A DNA stretch of 64,000 nucleotides. Origin: an uncultured Lactobacillus sp. Lineage in GTDB: Bacteria > Bacillota > Bacilli > Lactobacillales > Lactobacillaceae. The notes below the pieces were generated by a model that ran no database searches, was not told the DNA's origin, and saw only the letters and a list, made by a program, of their open reading frames with translations. The position numbers and the translations under genes are program-made. Each line of letters begins with the position of its first letter. Position 1 is the first letter of the stretch. Shown here one piece after another: positions 1 through 13,937 of the stretch. The stretch covers positions 26,430 through 90,429 of the forward strand of contig CAMLUN010000001.1 in the NCBI GenBank assembly GCA_946487795.1, in the 5' to 3' direction.

Positions 1-558
1 ATGTTTCCAATGATTACCACGCTTGAAGAATTACGAGCAGCTAAGAAAATCTATTATGAGGAGCAGCAGAAATTAGCTGTTGATCATCCAGGAATTGGCC
101 GCGATATCCATCTTGGGATAATGATTGAAGTTCCATTAGCCGCGTTAAATGCTGATCGCTTAGCTGCAGAAGTTGATTTCTTTAGCATTGGAACTAATGA
201 CTTAATCCAATATTGTTTTGCGGCTGACCGTGGTAATGATTCAGTTTCGTACCTTTACCAGCCGCTAAATCCAACTTTTTTAAAATTAATTAAGCACATT
301 ATCGATGCTGGGCATGCTCATAATACAACGGTAGCGATGTGTGGAGAGATGGCAGGAGATCATTATGCGTTGCCACTATTAATCGGGATGGGATTGGATG
401 TCTATTCGATGAGTGCTAGTTCTATTTTACGGACACGTTCAATGATGAAGCAATTAGACAGCAAAAAATGTCAGAAACTCTACCAACAGGCTGTTACAAC
501 TTGTGATTCAATGACCGGTGTGAAAAAGTTAGTTCAAGATTGGTTGGTAGCAAACTAA
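1..558 (+). CDS. ptsI: PTS enzyme I (phosphoenolpyruvate-protein phosphotransferase), C-terminal part
   Basis: Enzyme I takes phosphate from PEP and passes it to HPr, the first step of sugar uptake by the PTS in the cytoplasm. Only the last 185 codons are in the window, so the ATG at base 1 is internal and the true start lies upstream. Visible are the PEP/Mg-binding stretch GIMIEVPLAAL, the motif SIGTNDLIQY and the active-site cysteine in AMCGEMAGD (about residue 114 of the fragment). These belong to the PEP-utilising TIM-barrel domain. An intrinsic terminator follows directly. ptsH would be expected upstream, outside the window. The identification is secure. Confidence 0.95.
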   Translation: MFPMITTLEELRAAKKIYYEEQQKLAVDHPGIGRDIHLGIMIEVPLAALNADRLAAEVDFFSIGTNDLIQYCFAADRGNDSVSYLYQPLNPTFLKLIKHIIDAGHAHNTTVAMCGEMAGDHYALPLLIGMGLDVYSMSASSILRTRSMMKQLDSKKCQKLYQQAVTTCDSMTGVKKLVQDWLVAN

Positions 559-605
559 AAAGGATTTAGGAAAAGTAAAGATTTTTCTTAAATCCTTTTT
601 TTATC
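557..605 (+). terminator. Intrinsic terminator after ptsI
   Basis: The arms AAAAGGATTTA and TAAATCCTTTTTTT form a hairpin with a T tract directly behind the ptsI stop codon. Confidence 0.85.
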
Positions 606-659
606 TCTTGTTAAGAGTAAAATGGCAATAGTTTTGCTGTACTAGGGGGATGTAAAGTT

Positions 660-1775
660 GTGATTAAGCAATACTGGACAAAGCAAAGAATCTGGTTGTT
701 AATTTTTTTAATGGTTGTTGGAATTGGTGCTCTCTTATTTACCAGCCATAATGAACAGTTTTATCAACAACCAATTGCTAAAGTAATCAGCAAAAAAACG
801 CTGAGTAAACAAAGAGTAAAAGACCAGTTTGATAATGTTGACCATCAATATAATCAACAACTCCAAGTAAAACTAATGAATGGCAAATATCGCGGGCAAA
901 AATTAACAGTCCAAAATACATATAGCGATTCGCAACCGATGGATCAACGTTATCGGGTAGGAAATGAAGTATTTTTAACCCAGCTTCGCAAACGAGGCGG
1001 AAAACTGACCGCCAATGTTAACGGTTATAAGCGAGACACAGTAATTGTCTTTTTACTTTGGCTTGTTGTCTTGATGCTGCTTCTCCTTATGGGGCGTTCA
1101 GGGATGTTTGCATTCTTAAGCGTAGTAATTAATGCTCTTTTGTTTATAATTGCAATTGAGATCGACTTAAAGCAAAATGGTCAGCATATCATGCTGCTTT
1201 TTAGCGTTCTTGCCATAATTTTTACGTTTATTAGCTTATTATTAGTTCTTGGTTTTAGTAAAAGGATGCTGGCGACTTTTGCGGCAACAGTTATTGGAAC
1301 ATTTGTTGCCTTGGGAGTAAGTATGCTTGTATTTATGTGGACGCATGAACGGGGGATTTACTATGAATCAATGGAATATGTTACGCAAGTTCCTCGACCG
1401 CTTTTCTTAGCTGAAACATTGTTGGGGTCTTTAGGAGCGGTAATGGATGAATCAAGCGATATTATTGCCACACTTTTTGAGTTAAAGCAGTTAAATCCAG
1501 CTGTTACCCGCAAACAGTTATTTATCTCTGGCCGCAATGTTGGTAAATCAATTATGGGACCGTTAATAAATGTTTTGTTTTTAATTTTTATGGTGGATAC
1601 CTTTACTGGTAGTCTTTTGTATATCAAAAACGGTAACTCGTGGGGATATACCTATGCAATGAATATGAGCTTAGGGACTATTCAGAGCCTGATCAGTGGG
1701 ATTGGAATTGTCCTTTCAGTTCCCCTTGTCAGTCTATTTGGGGCATTATTATTAGGGAAGAAGGTGCAAAGATGA
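660..1775 (+). CDS. YibE/F family multi-pass membrane protein
   Basis: This 371-residue membrane protein of the YibE/F family starts with GTG, preceded by AGGGGGA. Residues about 14-30 are a first hydrophobic segment, followed by a basic extracytoplasmic stretch of roughly 90 residues and then six or seven further membrane spans. The family often occurs as two adjacent genes, and here the second gene overlaps this one by ATGA, which implies translational coupling and a two-subunit complex. The conserved stretch LGSLGAVMDESSDI is typical of the family. The substrate is not established; an uncharacterised transport role is only inference. Confidence 0.85.
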   Translation: MIKQYWTKQRIWLLIFLMVVGIGALLFTSHNEQFYQQPIAKVISKKTLSKQRVKDQFDNVDHQYNQQLQVKLMNGKYRGQKLTVQNTYSDSQPMDQRYRVGNEVFLTQLRKRGGKLTANVNGYKRDTVIVFLLWLVVLMLLLLMGRSGMFAFLSVVINALLFIIAIEIDLKQNGQHIMLLFSVLAIIFTFISLLLVLGFSKRMLATFAATVIGTFVALGVSMLVFMWTHERGIYYESMEYVTQVPRPLFLAETLLGSLGAVMDESSDIIATLFELKQLNPAVTRKQLFISGRNVGKSIMGPLINVLFLIFMVDTFTGSLLYIKNGNSWGYTYAMNMSLGTIQSLISGIGIVLSVPLVSLFGALLLGKKVQR

Positions 1776-2545
1776 CGACAATTACGGGTCTTGGCTTAGT
1801 ATTGCTAATTTTGATGGTCCTTGTGGGAGGGAAACAGGGCTGGACAGCTTTTTTAAGCTTGCTTCTTAATTTTGGCTTTTTATATTTTGCAATTATTTTA
1901 GTCGCGTTTCATGTTCCCCCGTTATTTGTAACGGTAACTATTGGGATTACAATTTTGGCAATAACTATTTTCATGGGGGAAGATGATTTGCGGACAACCG
2001 TGACGGCATTTTATGCTTCACTCATCGTGCTATGCTTAATTTTAGTGCTGATCTTTATTGTCGAGCACTGGGCAATGGTGCAGGGCTTTGGAACAGAAGA
2101 TAGTGATGAGTTAGAAGGGATGTCAATTTTAATTGGAATTAGTTATTTCAAAGTTTCTGTTACTACTACTATTTTGAGTTCACTCGGAGCAATTGCAGAA
2201 GCGGCGATGGCGATCTCCTCTGGCCTTACCGAAATCCTTGAGAATCATCCTGAAAGAACTAATCGTCAATTAATTCATAGCGGGATGGCAATTGGGCAAC
2301 AGATTATTGGAACAACATTTAATACGCTTTTCTTTGGCTTCTTTGGAGGATTCTTAGCACTATTTATTTGGTTCTTAGGTCTCCATTATTCCTTTGGTAC
2401 AATTATGAATAACAAAATTTTTGTGGCAGAAATGATTGAAATTCTGATCTCTTTCATCGGGGTGCTGATCACTGTTCCTATGACCGCTTGGGTGATGACA
2501 AAGCGTCGTAAATCTGTTGTTGACAATTACCCTAAAACAAAGTAA
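1772..2545 (+). CDS. YibE/F family membrane protein, second subunit
   Basis: This 257-residue hydrophobic protein with about six to seven spans resembles the C-terminal half of its upstream neighbour (compare SSLGAIAEAAMAISSGL here with LGSLGAVMDESSDI there). I chose the ATG at 1772, which overlaps the upstream stop as ATGA and has GGGAAGAAGG before it; the reading frame stays open further upstream but has no ribosome site there. The -35 box of the next gene (pyrP) lies inside its 3' end. Function is unknown; it probably forms a complex with the preceding gene product. Confidence 0.85.
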   Translation: MTTITGLGLVLLILMVLVGGKQGWTAFLSLLLNFGFLYFAIILVAFHVPPLFVTVTIGITILAITIFMGEDDLRTTVTAFYASLIVLCLILVLIFIVEHWAMVQGFGTEDSDELEGMSILIGISYFKVSVTTTILSSLGAIAEAAMAISSGLTEILENHPERTNRQLIHSGMAIGQQIIGTTFNTLFFGFFGGFLALFIWFLGLHYSFGTIMNNKIFVAEMIEILISFIGVLITVPMTAWVMTKRRKSVVDNYPKTK

Positions 2546-2548
2546 CAT
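2520..2548 (+). promoter_or_regulatory. Promoter of the uracil permease gene
   Basis: A TTGACA box (2520-2525), a 17-base spacer and TAACAT (2543-2548) form a vegetative-type promoter. The -35 box overlaps the 3' end of the preceding gene. Confidence 0.65.
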
Positions 2549-2559
2549 ACGAATAACTT

Positions 2560-2690
2560 ATAAATAGACCTTTAATCGGAGTCCTGTGAGACTTCAAAGG
2601 TGCGGATAAATTTTCAATGCTCTTTCCATAGATTTGGATTGAGTAGGGAAGAGACGACTTTGGAGCAGGAATTCCAAGGTCGTTTTTTCT
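2560..2690 (+). promoter_or_regulatory. PyrR-binding attenuator leader
   Basis: The leader carries a PyrR-type binding loop (stem ACCTTT 2568-2573 with AAAGGT 2596-2601, loop containing GAGTCCTGTGAGACTT). It is followed by a terminator (arms 2654-2664 and 2673-2683, then a T run). In Gram-positive bacteria UMP-bound PyrR binds this kind of loop and favours termination, so the permease should be repressed by pyrimidines. The loop sequence is seen directly; the regulation is inferred from the known mechanism. Confidence 0.85.
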
Positions 2691-2704
2691 TTAGGAGGAT
2701 TTAT

Positions 2705-3976
2705 ATGGCGCACCGTGATAATGTTGTTTTAGATGTAGATGAACGACCAGCTCCCTGGCAGTGGTTTGGCTTATCTTTGCAACATATGTTTTCTATGTTT
2801 GGCTCCACTGTCTTGGTCCCAATTTTGGTAGGATTAAATCCAGGAATTGCTTTATTTAGTTCGGGAGTAGGAACCCTGATGTACTTACTCATTACTAAGC
2901 ATAAGATTCCGGCTTATATGGGATCGAGTTTCTCATTTGTGGTCCCGATGATGGCCTTAATGAAAACTACTGGTTATCCGGGTATTGCACAGGGGACCAT
3001 TGCAGTTGGGTGCGTATATTTAATCGTATCAGTAATTGTAACGTTGGTTGGCTCGCAATGGATTGACCGCATTTTGCCACCAATTGTTGTCGGTCCGATT
3101 GTTGTTGTAATCGGATTATCATTAGCAGGAACTGCCGCCAAAGATGCTACCATCAATTCGGCTACTGGCCATTATGATTTGCGCTTTTTTGCGGTCGCAA
3201 TGCTTACGATGGCAATAACAGTTATCTTCAATATGTATTTTAAAGGATTCCTCGGTTTAATTCCGATTTTGATGGGGATTGTCGCTGGTTATATTATTGC
3301 GGTCTTATTTGGCATTGTGGATTTTTCTCCAGTTGCGCATGCACATTGGTTTAGTTTGCCAGACTTTCAGATTCCATTTGTTGATTATCATCCCCAATTA
3401 TACTGGGGTGCGATTTTGAGTATGGCCCCAATCGCTTTTGTTACCATGACAGAACACTTAGGTCATATTATGGTTCTAAACGAGTTGACTGAGCGAAATT
3501 ACTTCAAGGAACCAGGATTGAACCATACGCTTGCGGGAGATGGGACGGCTTCGATTATTGCTGGTTTCGTTGGCGGCCCTCCCGTAACTAGTTATGGTGA
3601 AAATATTGGGGTAATGGCAATTACGCGTGTCCATTCAGTTTACGTTATTGCTGGAGCAGCTGTATTTGCCATCTTCTTTAGCTTTATTGGTAAATTAAGT
3701 GCCTTGATTGAATCTATTCCTTCACCAGTTATTGGTGGGATTTCATTCCTACTATTTGGTGTGATTGCTTCTAGCGGATTGCGCGTAATGATTGAAAACA
3801 AAATTGATTTTAATGAAAAAAGAAATTTGATGATTTCATCGGTTATTTTAGTAATTGGGATTGGAAATGCCTATCTTCAATTAGGAAAATATCAATTCTC
3901 TGGATTAGCTGTTGCAGCTGTCCTCGGGATAATAATGAATTTAATCCTTCCACAAAAAGCCAAAAGTGAAATGTAG
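2705..3976 (+). CDS. pyrP: Uracil permease
   Basis: This 423-residue NCS2 family protein imports uracil by proton symport across the cytoplasmic membrane. I chose the ATG at 2705 because AGGAGG lies seven bases upstream, just after the attenuator T run; the open frame extends to 2600 but would start inside the leader. NCS2 features include the N-terminal PWQWFGLSLQHMFSMFG, the TM8-region sequence MTEHLGH with its conserved Glu, and GGPPVTSYGENIG. About 12-14 spans are expected. The PyrR leader supports pyrimidine rather than purine transport. A terminator follows. Confidence 0.93.
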   Translation: MAHRDNVVLDVDERPAPWQWFGLSLQHMFSMFGSTVLVPILVGLNPGIALFSSGVGTLMYLLITKHKIPAYMGSSFSFVVPMMALMKTTGYPGIAQGTIAVGCVYLIVSVIVTLVGSQWIDRILPPIVVGPIVVVIGLSLAGTAAKDATINSATGHYDLRFFAVAMLTMAITVIFNMYFKGFLGLIPILMGIVAGYIIAVLFGIVDFSPVAHAHWFSLPDFQIPFVDYHPQLYWGAILSMAPIAFVTMTEHLGHIMVLNELTERNYFKEPGLNHTLAGDGTASIIAGFVGGPPVTSYGENIGVMAITRVHSVYVIAGAAVFAIFFSFIGKLSALIESIPSPVIGGISFLLFGVIASSGLRVMIENKIDFNEKRNLMISSVILVIGIGNAYLQLGKYQFSGLAVAAVLGIIMNLILPQKAKSEM

Positions 3977-3989
3977 TTTGAATTTTTAA

Positions 3990-4032
3990 GCAGAGTAAGA
4001 AAAGGCATCCGACCTCTTACTCTGCTTTTTTC
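3990..4032 (+). terminator. Intrinsic terminator after pyrP
   Basis: The arms GCAGAGTAAGA and TCTTACTCTGC are followed by a T run. Confidence 0.9.
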
Positions 4033-4105
4033 GTATGATAACAAAACAAAAAAATTAAGAGGTCGTGGAAAAAAACAGATTATAAGAAAAAGTTTATCAA
4101 GTCTA

Positions 4106-4156
4106 AGAAAACGCTTTCTTTACACTCTTGTCAATTGATTAGTAGGTATATATAAA
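4106..4156 (+). promoter_or_regulatory. ATP synthase operon promoter with cre-like site
   Basis: AGAAAACGCTTTCT (4106-4119) is a near-palindrome matching the CcpA cre consensus except at the first base. Nine bases later come TTGTCA (4128-4133), a 17-base spacer and TATAAA (4151-4156). Because the cre site is upstream of -35 it could serve activation or modest repression; the direction cannot be told from sequence. The rest of the 313-base gap holds the pyrP terminator and a roughly 125-base untranslated leader in which I see no gene. Confidence 0.65.
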
Positions 4157-4289
4157 CCTAATGTTTTTTTGAATTTTAACGAAATTAATGATATATTAAC
4201 ATTCGTAACTTGGGGTAGTTCGTTTTATTTGCAACGTTCATCCAATTTACAAGCCAAATTATTGTTATAAGGAAAGAGGTGGAATATGA

Positions 4290-4997
4290 ATGGGCGGTGA
4301 TGCTTTAACTTTTAAGCTTTTCGGACTTACGTTCAATACTACGAACATTGTTTCTGGACTGATTATCTACGCAATCGTGTTCTTCACTCTTTACGGGATG
4401 TCACGAAAGATCCAAATGAAGCCTACTGGTGCACAAAATGTATTTGAGTGGCTAGTTGACTTCACTAATGGAATTGTGCGAAGCCAGATGCCAGCATCCG
4501 AACAAGGTCACTATAGTTTCTTTGCCTTTGTTTTGTTTGTTTTCATCTTCTTTGCAAACCAATTCGGTTTAATTTTCCAATTCCATTGGAACGGAGCTGA
4601 GGTGCTTAGAAGTCCAACGGCAGATCCAGTTGTTACGTTAACACTTTCTTTAATGGTAATGGTATTAGCATTCGCTGCTGGAGTAGCACATAATGGCCTT
4701 GGTGGATACCTGAAAGGGTACACTAAACCATTTACTTTAATGCTTCCTGTTAACATTATCGAAGACTTTGCTAACTTCTTAACTCTTGGTCTCCGTATTT
4801 TTGGTAACATTTTTGCCGGTGAACTTTTAATGAGTTTGATTGCTAATATGGCATTCTCACATGGAATCCTAACTATTATTCCAGGGTTGTTCTTGGAACT
4901 AGCATGGCAAGGATTCTCCGTATTTATCGGTTCGATTCAGGCATATGTCTTTGTAACATTAACGACGGTTTATATTTCTCGGAAGATTTCCGAATAA
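4290..4997 (+). CDS. atpB: ATP synthase Fo subunit a
   Basis: This 235-residue membrane subunit forms the proton half-channels against the c-ring. The essential arginine is in [17 protein letters not shown], where it matches the helix-4 arginine of other a subunits. An ATG at 4286 opens a frame that stops after four codons, so the ATG at 4290 is the start, with AAAGAGGTGG before it. It is the first gene of a complete atpBEFHAGDC operon; no atpI precedes it. In lactic acid bacteria the enzyme mainly hydrolyses ATP to export protons and hold internal pH. Confidence 0.97.
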
Positions 4998-5000
4998 TAA

Positions 5001-5240
<240 letters not shown>

Positions 5241-5282
5241 TTATTTTAAGTTTTTTATTTTAAGATAAGGAGGTGTCAATAG

Positions 5283-5790
5283 ATGTTTGTAAACAGTGTG
5301 TTAGCTGAATCAAACAGTTTATACATTGGTGACTTGGTATTCTACATCGTTACTTTTATCATCTTAATGCTATTAGTTAAGCATTTTGCTTGGAAACCGG
5401 TAACAGATATGATGAAGAAACGTGCAGATAAGATTGCTAATGACATTGATAATGCTGCTCGTTCACGTGAAAGTGCTGAAAAGATGGCTGCAAAGCGACA
5501 AGCTGAGTTACAAAGCTCACGGCAAGAAGCTGCTGAGATTGTAAGTAATGCTAAAAAGTCTGGGGAAACTCAGCGAGCACAGATTGTTGAAACAGCGCAA
5601 AAAGATGCCCAAGCTCTCAAGCAACAAGCACAAAAAGATGCTGAGCAAGCACGTCGCGATGCATTAAACAGTGCTAAGGATGACGTTGCAAACTTATCTA
5701 TTGAGATTGCTTCCAAACTCATCCAAAAAGAATTAAAGGCAGACGATCAAAAAGAATTGATCGATTCCTATATCGAAGGGTTGGTAGAAC

Positions 5791-5801
<11 letters not shown>
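5283..5801 (+). CDS. atpF: ATP synthase Fo subunit b
   Basis: This 172-residue peripheral-stalk subunit has one N-terminal membrane helix (about residues 18-38) followed by a long charged coiled coil rich in Ala, Gln and Lys, ending with [24 protein letters not shown] precedes the ATG. The 3' end overlaps atpH by 11 bases, suggesting coupled translation of the two stalk subunits. Confidence 0.96.
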
Positions 5802-7894
<2,093 letters not shown>

Positions 7895-7929
7895 TTAATG
7901 ATGATTAGTCGAAAGGACGGTGAGATTTA

Positions 7930-10328
<2,399 letters not shown>

Positions 10329-10339
10329 GAGGGATAATT

Positions 10340-10771
10340 ATGGCTGAAAATACTTTTAAGGTCACTATTATTACTCCAGATGGCACCGTCTATGATAATG
10401 ATAAGGTTACTATGCTCGTTATGAACACTGCTGGTGGACAAATGGGAATCATGGCTAACCACGTACCATTAATTGCTGCACTTGAAATCAGTACAGTTCG
10501 AATTAAACATTCTGAAGGCACTGATGAAGTTGCAGCGGTTAACGGTGGGATCATTCAATTTGATGGTCAAAATGCTACAATCGCAGCTGATAGTGCTGAA
10601 ATGCCTGAAGCAATTGACGTTGAGCGGGCACAGAGAGCTAAAAAGCGTTCTGAGTCTGCAATCGAAGAAGCAAAGAAGAAGCATAACCAGAGCGATTTAT
10701 CACGTGCAGAAGTTCACCTCAAGCGTGCAATTAACCGTTTGAATGCTGCTTCTAAGCAACGCAATATCTAA
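10340..10771 (+). CDS. atpC: ATP synthase F1 subunit epsilon
   Basis: This 143-residue subunit has the N-terminal beta sandwich (FKVTIITPDGTVYDND; GGQMGIMANHVPLIAAL) followed by a two-helix C-terminal domain rich in Arg, Lys and Ala. It regulates ATP hydrolysis. It is the last gene of the operon and a terminator follows. Confidence 0.96.
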   Translation: MAENTFKVTIITPDGTVYDNDKVTMLVMNTAGGQMGIMANHVPLIAALEISTVRIKHSEGTDEVAAVNGGIIQFDGQNATIAADSAEMPEAIDVERAQRAKKRSESAIEEAKKKHNQSDLSRAEVHLKRAINRLNAASKQRNI

Positions 10772-10782
10772 GGTATAATATC

Positions 10783-10820
10783 AAAAAGAGGTTGGAGAAA
10801 ATAATCCAACCTCTTTATTA
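10783..10820 (+). terminator. Intrinsic terminator of the atp operon
   Basis: AAAGAGGTTGGA pairs with TCCAACCTCTTT with a short loop, followed by a weak T/A tract. Confidence 0.85.
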
Positions 10821-10870
10821 TTTTAAAGTGTAAACTGCTAAAACGCAGTAGCTGCCTAACTATCTTTACG

Positions 10871-10915
10871 GGGTGGGACTAAAAACTCGCAAGCAATTTA
10901 GTCTCACTTCCTTTT
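10871..10915 (+). terminator. Second hairpin downstream of the atp operon
   Basis: GGTGGGACTAAA (from 10872) pairs with TTTAGTCTCACTTCC and runs into TTTTCG. It may be a back-up terminator or a terminator for a short transcript starting between the two hairpins. Confidence 0.55.
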
Positions 10916-11005
10916 CGTTTAAAAGATCATTAAGCTTTTTTACGAATTAATAATTTAATCATGTGATATGATATGATTGAATTTAGTTTAAAAGAGGGTA
11001 ATCGA

Positions 11006-11236
11006 TTGCAAATTACAGGATTACGAGCGCTAATAGAAATAATAGTGCAACTGGCATTTGTCTGGTTAGCGTTTTTTGCTATTCAAGGGATACATTTTGA
11101 GCATTTTTTTAACCGACCACCACGTACATTGCCTCTACTTATTGTTCTGATGGCTACTGGACTAGGATATTTATGTGCGACATTTTTCTTAAATATCCTA
11201 AGTGCAATTGGTAATTTGACATATTTAATTCGATAG
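11006..11236 (+). CDS. DUF1146 (YwzB-like) small membrane protein
   Basis: This 76-residue protein with two hydrophobic helices resembles the YwzB family, which in Firmicutes often sits between the atp operon and murA, as here. I prefer the TTG at 11006 with AGAGGG eight bases upstream. An ATG at 10973 would add 11 residues but has no visible ribosome site. The TTG start also brings the length close to that of B. subtilis YwzB as I recall it. Function unknown. Confidence 0.8.
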   Translation: MQITGLRALIEIIVQLAFVWLAFFAIQGIHFEHFFNRPPRTLPLLIVLMATGLGYLCATFFLNILSAIGNLTYLIR

Positions 11237-11254
11237 TATTTACTGGAGGATCTT

Positions 11255-12571
11255 ATGGAAAAAATTTTTGTTAAGGGCGGTCAGAGGTTAACCGGTCGAG
11301 TTAAAGTTGAAGGAGCAAAAAATGCAGTCTTACCAATTCAAGCGGCATCTATTTTGGCTTCTAGTGGAAACATTAAATTATCAAATGTTCCCATTTTATC
11401 GGATGTAACGACAATGAATCAGTTATTACGGTTCTTAAATATAAAAGTAGATTTTGATAAAAATAAGCATGTTTTAACAATTGATGCAGCTGACCCTGTA
11501 TTATCTGAAGCACCATTAGAATATGTTAGCCGGATGCGGGCATCGATGGTAGTCTTAGGCCCCTTGCTAGCTCGGACAGGTCATGCGCAAATTGCGCTTC
11601 CTGGTGGATGTGCGATTGGTTCGCGGCCAATTGATTTACATCTTAAGGGATTACGTCAATTAGGAGCGGTTATTGAGCAACACGATGGATACTTAGAAGC
11701 ACGGGCTGAACACTTAATTGGTGATCATATTTATCTAGATTTTCCTAGTGTCGGTGCAACGCAAAATCTGATAATGGCAGCAACCCTTGCGCAGGGAATT
11801 ACAACAATTGAAAATGCCGCCAGTGAGCCTGAAATTGTTGATTTAGCAAATATGTTGAATAAAATGGGTGCACGTGTTCATGGTGCTGGAACAGACATTA
11901 TCCGGATTCAAGGGGTTAATTTCCTTCATGGTTGTGAACATACAGTAATGCCAGATAGAATTGAGGCAGGAACATTTATGATTGCGACAGCCATTACTAA
12001 TGGTGATGTAGTGGTTGAAGGAGCAATCGCTGAGCATAACACCTCACTAATTGCTAAATTGGAGGAAATGGGGGTGACAGTCATCGTTCAAGAAGACGGG
12101 ATCCGTGTTCTTGGGACTTCTGTTCTAATTCCCACGAATATTAAGACTCTTCCATACCCAGGATTTCCTACTGATCTTCAACCACAAATGTCCGTTCTCC
12201 AGCTTTTGGCAAATGGGACCAGTACTCTAGATGAGACGATTTTTGAGAAGCGTTTTATGCATTTAGAAGAATTACGACGAATGAACGCCGATTTTCAAAT
12301 TAATGGTCCAGTTGCGGTTTTAAATGGTCCCACGCGTTTTAGTGGCGCTGAAGTAGCTGCCTCTGATTTACGAGCGGGGGCTGCTTTAGTATTGGCTGGG
12401 TTAGTTGCTGATGGAATTACCCAGGTTCGTAACCTAAAATATATTGATCGGGGATATTACCATCTTCACCAAAAGTTACAACAATTAGGGGCCAAGATTG
12501 ATCGAATTGATGTCGAGGATAAAATTAAATTGGCGGTAAAGCCTTCTAAGAATAAAACAAATCAAGATTAA
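11255..12571 (+). CDS. murA: UDP-N-acetylglucosamine 1-carboxyvinyltransferase
   Basis: This 438-residue cytoplasmic enzyme transfers enolpyruvate from PEP to UDP-GlcNAc, the first committed step of peptidoglycan synthesis and the target of fosfomycin. The catalytic cysteine is Cys119 in [13 protein letters not shown], so fosfomycin sensitivity is not excluded by a Cys-to-Asp change. The N-terminal [12 protein letters not shown] and the C-terminal [13 protein letters not shown] are family landmarks. TGGAGG precedes the ATG. Firmicutes often have two copies; this one is in the atp-proximal position. Confidence 0.96.
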   Translation: MEKIFVKGGQRLTGRVKVEGAKNAVLPIQAASILASSGNIKLSNVPILSDVTTMNQLLRFLNIKVDFDKNKHVLTIDAADPVLSEAPLEYVSRMRASMVVLGPLLARTGHAQIALPGGCAIGSRPIDLHLKGLRQLGAVIEQHDGYLEARAEHLIGDHIYLDFPSVGATQNLIMAATLAQGITTIENAASEPEIVDLANMLNKMGARVHGAGTDIIRIQGVNFLHGCEHTVMPDRIEAGTFMIATAITNGDVVVEGAIAEHNTSLIAKLEEMGVTVIVQEDGIRVLGTSVLIPTNIKTLPYPGFPTDLQPQMSVLQLLANGTSTLDETIFEKRFMHLEELRRMNADFQINGPVAVLNGPTRFSGAEVAASDLRAGAALVLAGLVADGITQVRNLKYIDRGYYHLHQKLQQLGAKIDRIDVEDKIKLAVKPSKNKTNQD

Positions 12572-12608
12572 AGATTCGTAAGCGACGTCTATCTGTATCC
12601 CTATTTTG

Positions 12609-12632
12609 TGGTATAATTACGAACGATATTAA
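12609..12632 (+). promoter_or_regulatory. Promoter of the mbl-rodA operon
   Basis: An extended -10 element TGGTATAAT (12609-12617) is followed by ACGATATTAA (12623-12632). The same decamer occurs at nearly the same distance behind the -10 of the second mreB gene at 58688. Confidence 0.6.
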
Positions 12633-12677
12633 CGAGTTTAGTGTTAAAACTTAACTAGCTAAAAGGAGAAGAAATTA

Positions 12678-13670
12678 ATGGCAAAGGATATTGGAATTGA
12701 TTTGGGAACTGCCAATGTTTTGATTTATGTTCAAGGCAAGGGTATTGTTCTAAATGAACCGTCAGTTGTGGCGGTTGATACAAAAACCAATAAAGTATTG
12801 GCTGTTGGTTCAGAAGCATACCGAATGGTTGGACGTACTCCTAGTAACATTCGGGCTATTCGTCCATTAAAGGATGGAGTTATTTCTGATTTTGATGTTA
12901 CTCAAGAAATGCTTTCCTACTTTATTGGTAAACTAAGCGTTAAAGGGTTTATGTCAAAGCCAAACATCATGATCTGCGCACCAACGAATATTACTGAGAT
13001 TGAACGAAAGGCAATTATTCAAGCCGCTGAACAATCTGGTGGTGGTAAAGTTTACCTTGAATACGAGCCTAAAGTAGCAGCAATTGGTGCTGGATTAGAC
13101 ATTTTTAAACCTCGTGGAAACATGGTCATTGATATGGGTGGTGGTACCAGTGATATCGCCATTCTTTCATTAGGCGATATTGTCTCAAGCCAGTCAATTC
13201 GGATGGCCGGTGATAAGATGAATAGTGATATTGCTTCTTATATTAAGAATAAGCACGGCCTAGTAATTGGTGAACATACTGCTGAAAAGATCAAAATGGA
13301 ACTCGGGACTGCATTACGGGTTGATGATCCTGAAACAATGGATGTTCGTGGTCGTGATGTAGCTACTGGAATGCCAAAGCAAATCACGGTTAATGAAAAT
13401 GAAATTGAAGAAGCATTGCACGATACGCTTGAACAAATTGTTTCAGCCGCTGTAAATGTATTAGAAACAATTCCACCAGAGTTAGCTAGTGATATTATTG
13501 ACCGGGGAATAATGTTAACCGGTGGTACTTCTTTGTTAAAGGGTGTCGATCAATTATTCAGTGCTCGTCTAAAGGTACCGGTTGTTGTTTCACAAGACCC
13601 ATTAGACAATGTTGCTAAGGGTGCTGGTGAAATGTTAGAACGGATGCAAAAGACTGAACGAAAGAAGTAA
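12678..13670 (+). CDS. mbl: MreB-like actin homologue (Mbl type)
   Basis: This 330-residue bacterial actin builds membrane-bound filaments that guide lateral wall synthesis. The phosphate-binding loops are [14 protein letters not shown] (N terminus) and VIDMGGGTSDIAIL, and the adenosine motif is GIMLTGGTSLLKG. It is separate from the mreBCD locus at 58728 and sits with yidD, rodA and murA, so the Mbl assignment rests on context. AAAAGGAG precedes the ATG. Confidence 0.9.
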   Translation: MAKDIGIDLGTANVLIYVQGKGIVLNEPSVVAVDTKTNKVLAVGSEAYRMVGRTPSNIRAIRPLKDGVISDFDVTQEMLSYFIGKLSVKGFMSKPNIMICAPTNITEIERKAIIQAAEQSGGGKVYLEYEPKVAAIGAGLDIFKPRGNMVIDMGGGTSDIAILSLGDIVSSQSIRMAGDKMNSDIASYIKNKHGLVIGEHTAEKIKMELGTALRVDDPETMDVRGRDVATGMPKQITVNENEIEEALHDTLEQIVSAAVNVLETIPPELASDIIDRGIMLTGGTSLLKGVDQLFSARLKVPVVVSQDPLDNVAKGAGEMLERMQKTERKK

Positions 13671-13671
13671 G

Positions 13672-13914
13672 TTGAAAATGGTAAGGATTTTATGTGACCT
13701 TATACGCTGGTATCAACAAGGCATTTCCGCCCAACGACCATTTCGCGTATGTCGCTTTGCCCCCTCATGTTCACAGTACATGTTAGAAGCTTTACAACGA
13801 TTTGGTTTAAAGGGGATATTGCTCGGAAGTTGGCGGCTCCTTCGTTGTCAGCCGTTTTCTCGTGGTGGCTATGATCCGGTACCTAATCATTTTACTTTTC
13901 GTCGTCAGGGGTAA
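13672..13914 (+). CDS. yidD: YidD membrane protein insertion efficiency factor
   Basis: This 80-residue protein has the family core RFAPSCSQYMLEALQRFG, with the conserved CRFxPSCSxY pattern, followed by a basic GSWRLLRCQPFSRGGYDPVP. The TTG at 13672 begins one base after the mbl stop; an ATG at 13678 is an alternative that loses two residues. YidD is associated with the inner face of the membrane and aids YidC-dependent insertion. Confidence 0.9.
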   Translation: MKMVRILCDLIRWYQQGISAQRPFRVCRFAPSCSQYMLEALQRFGLKGILLGSWRLLRCQPFSRGGYDPVPNHFTFRRQG

Positions 13915-13937
13915 TAATAGTTATTAAGGGTGAAAAA

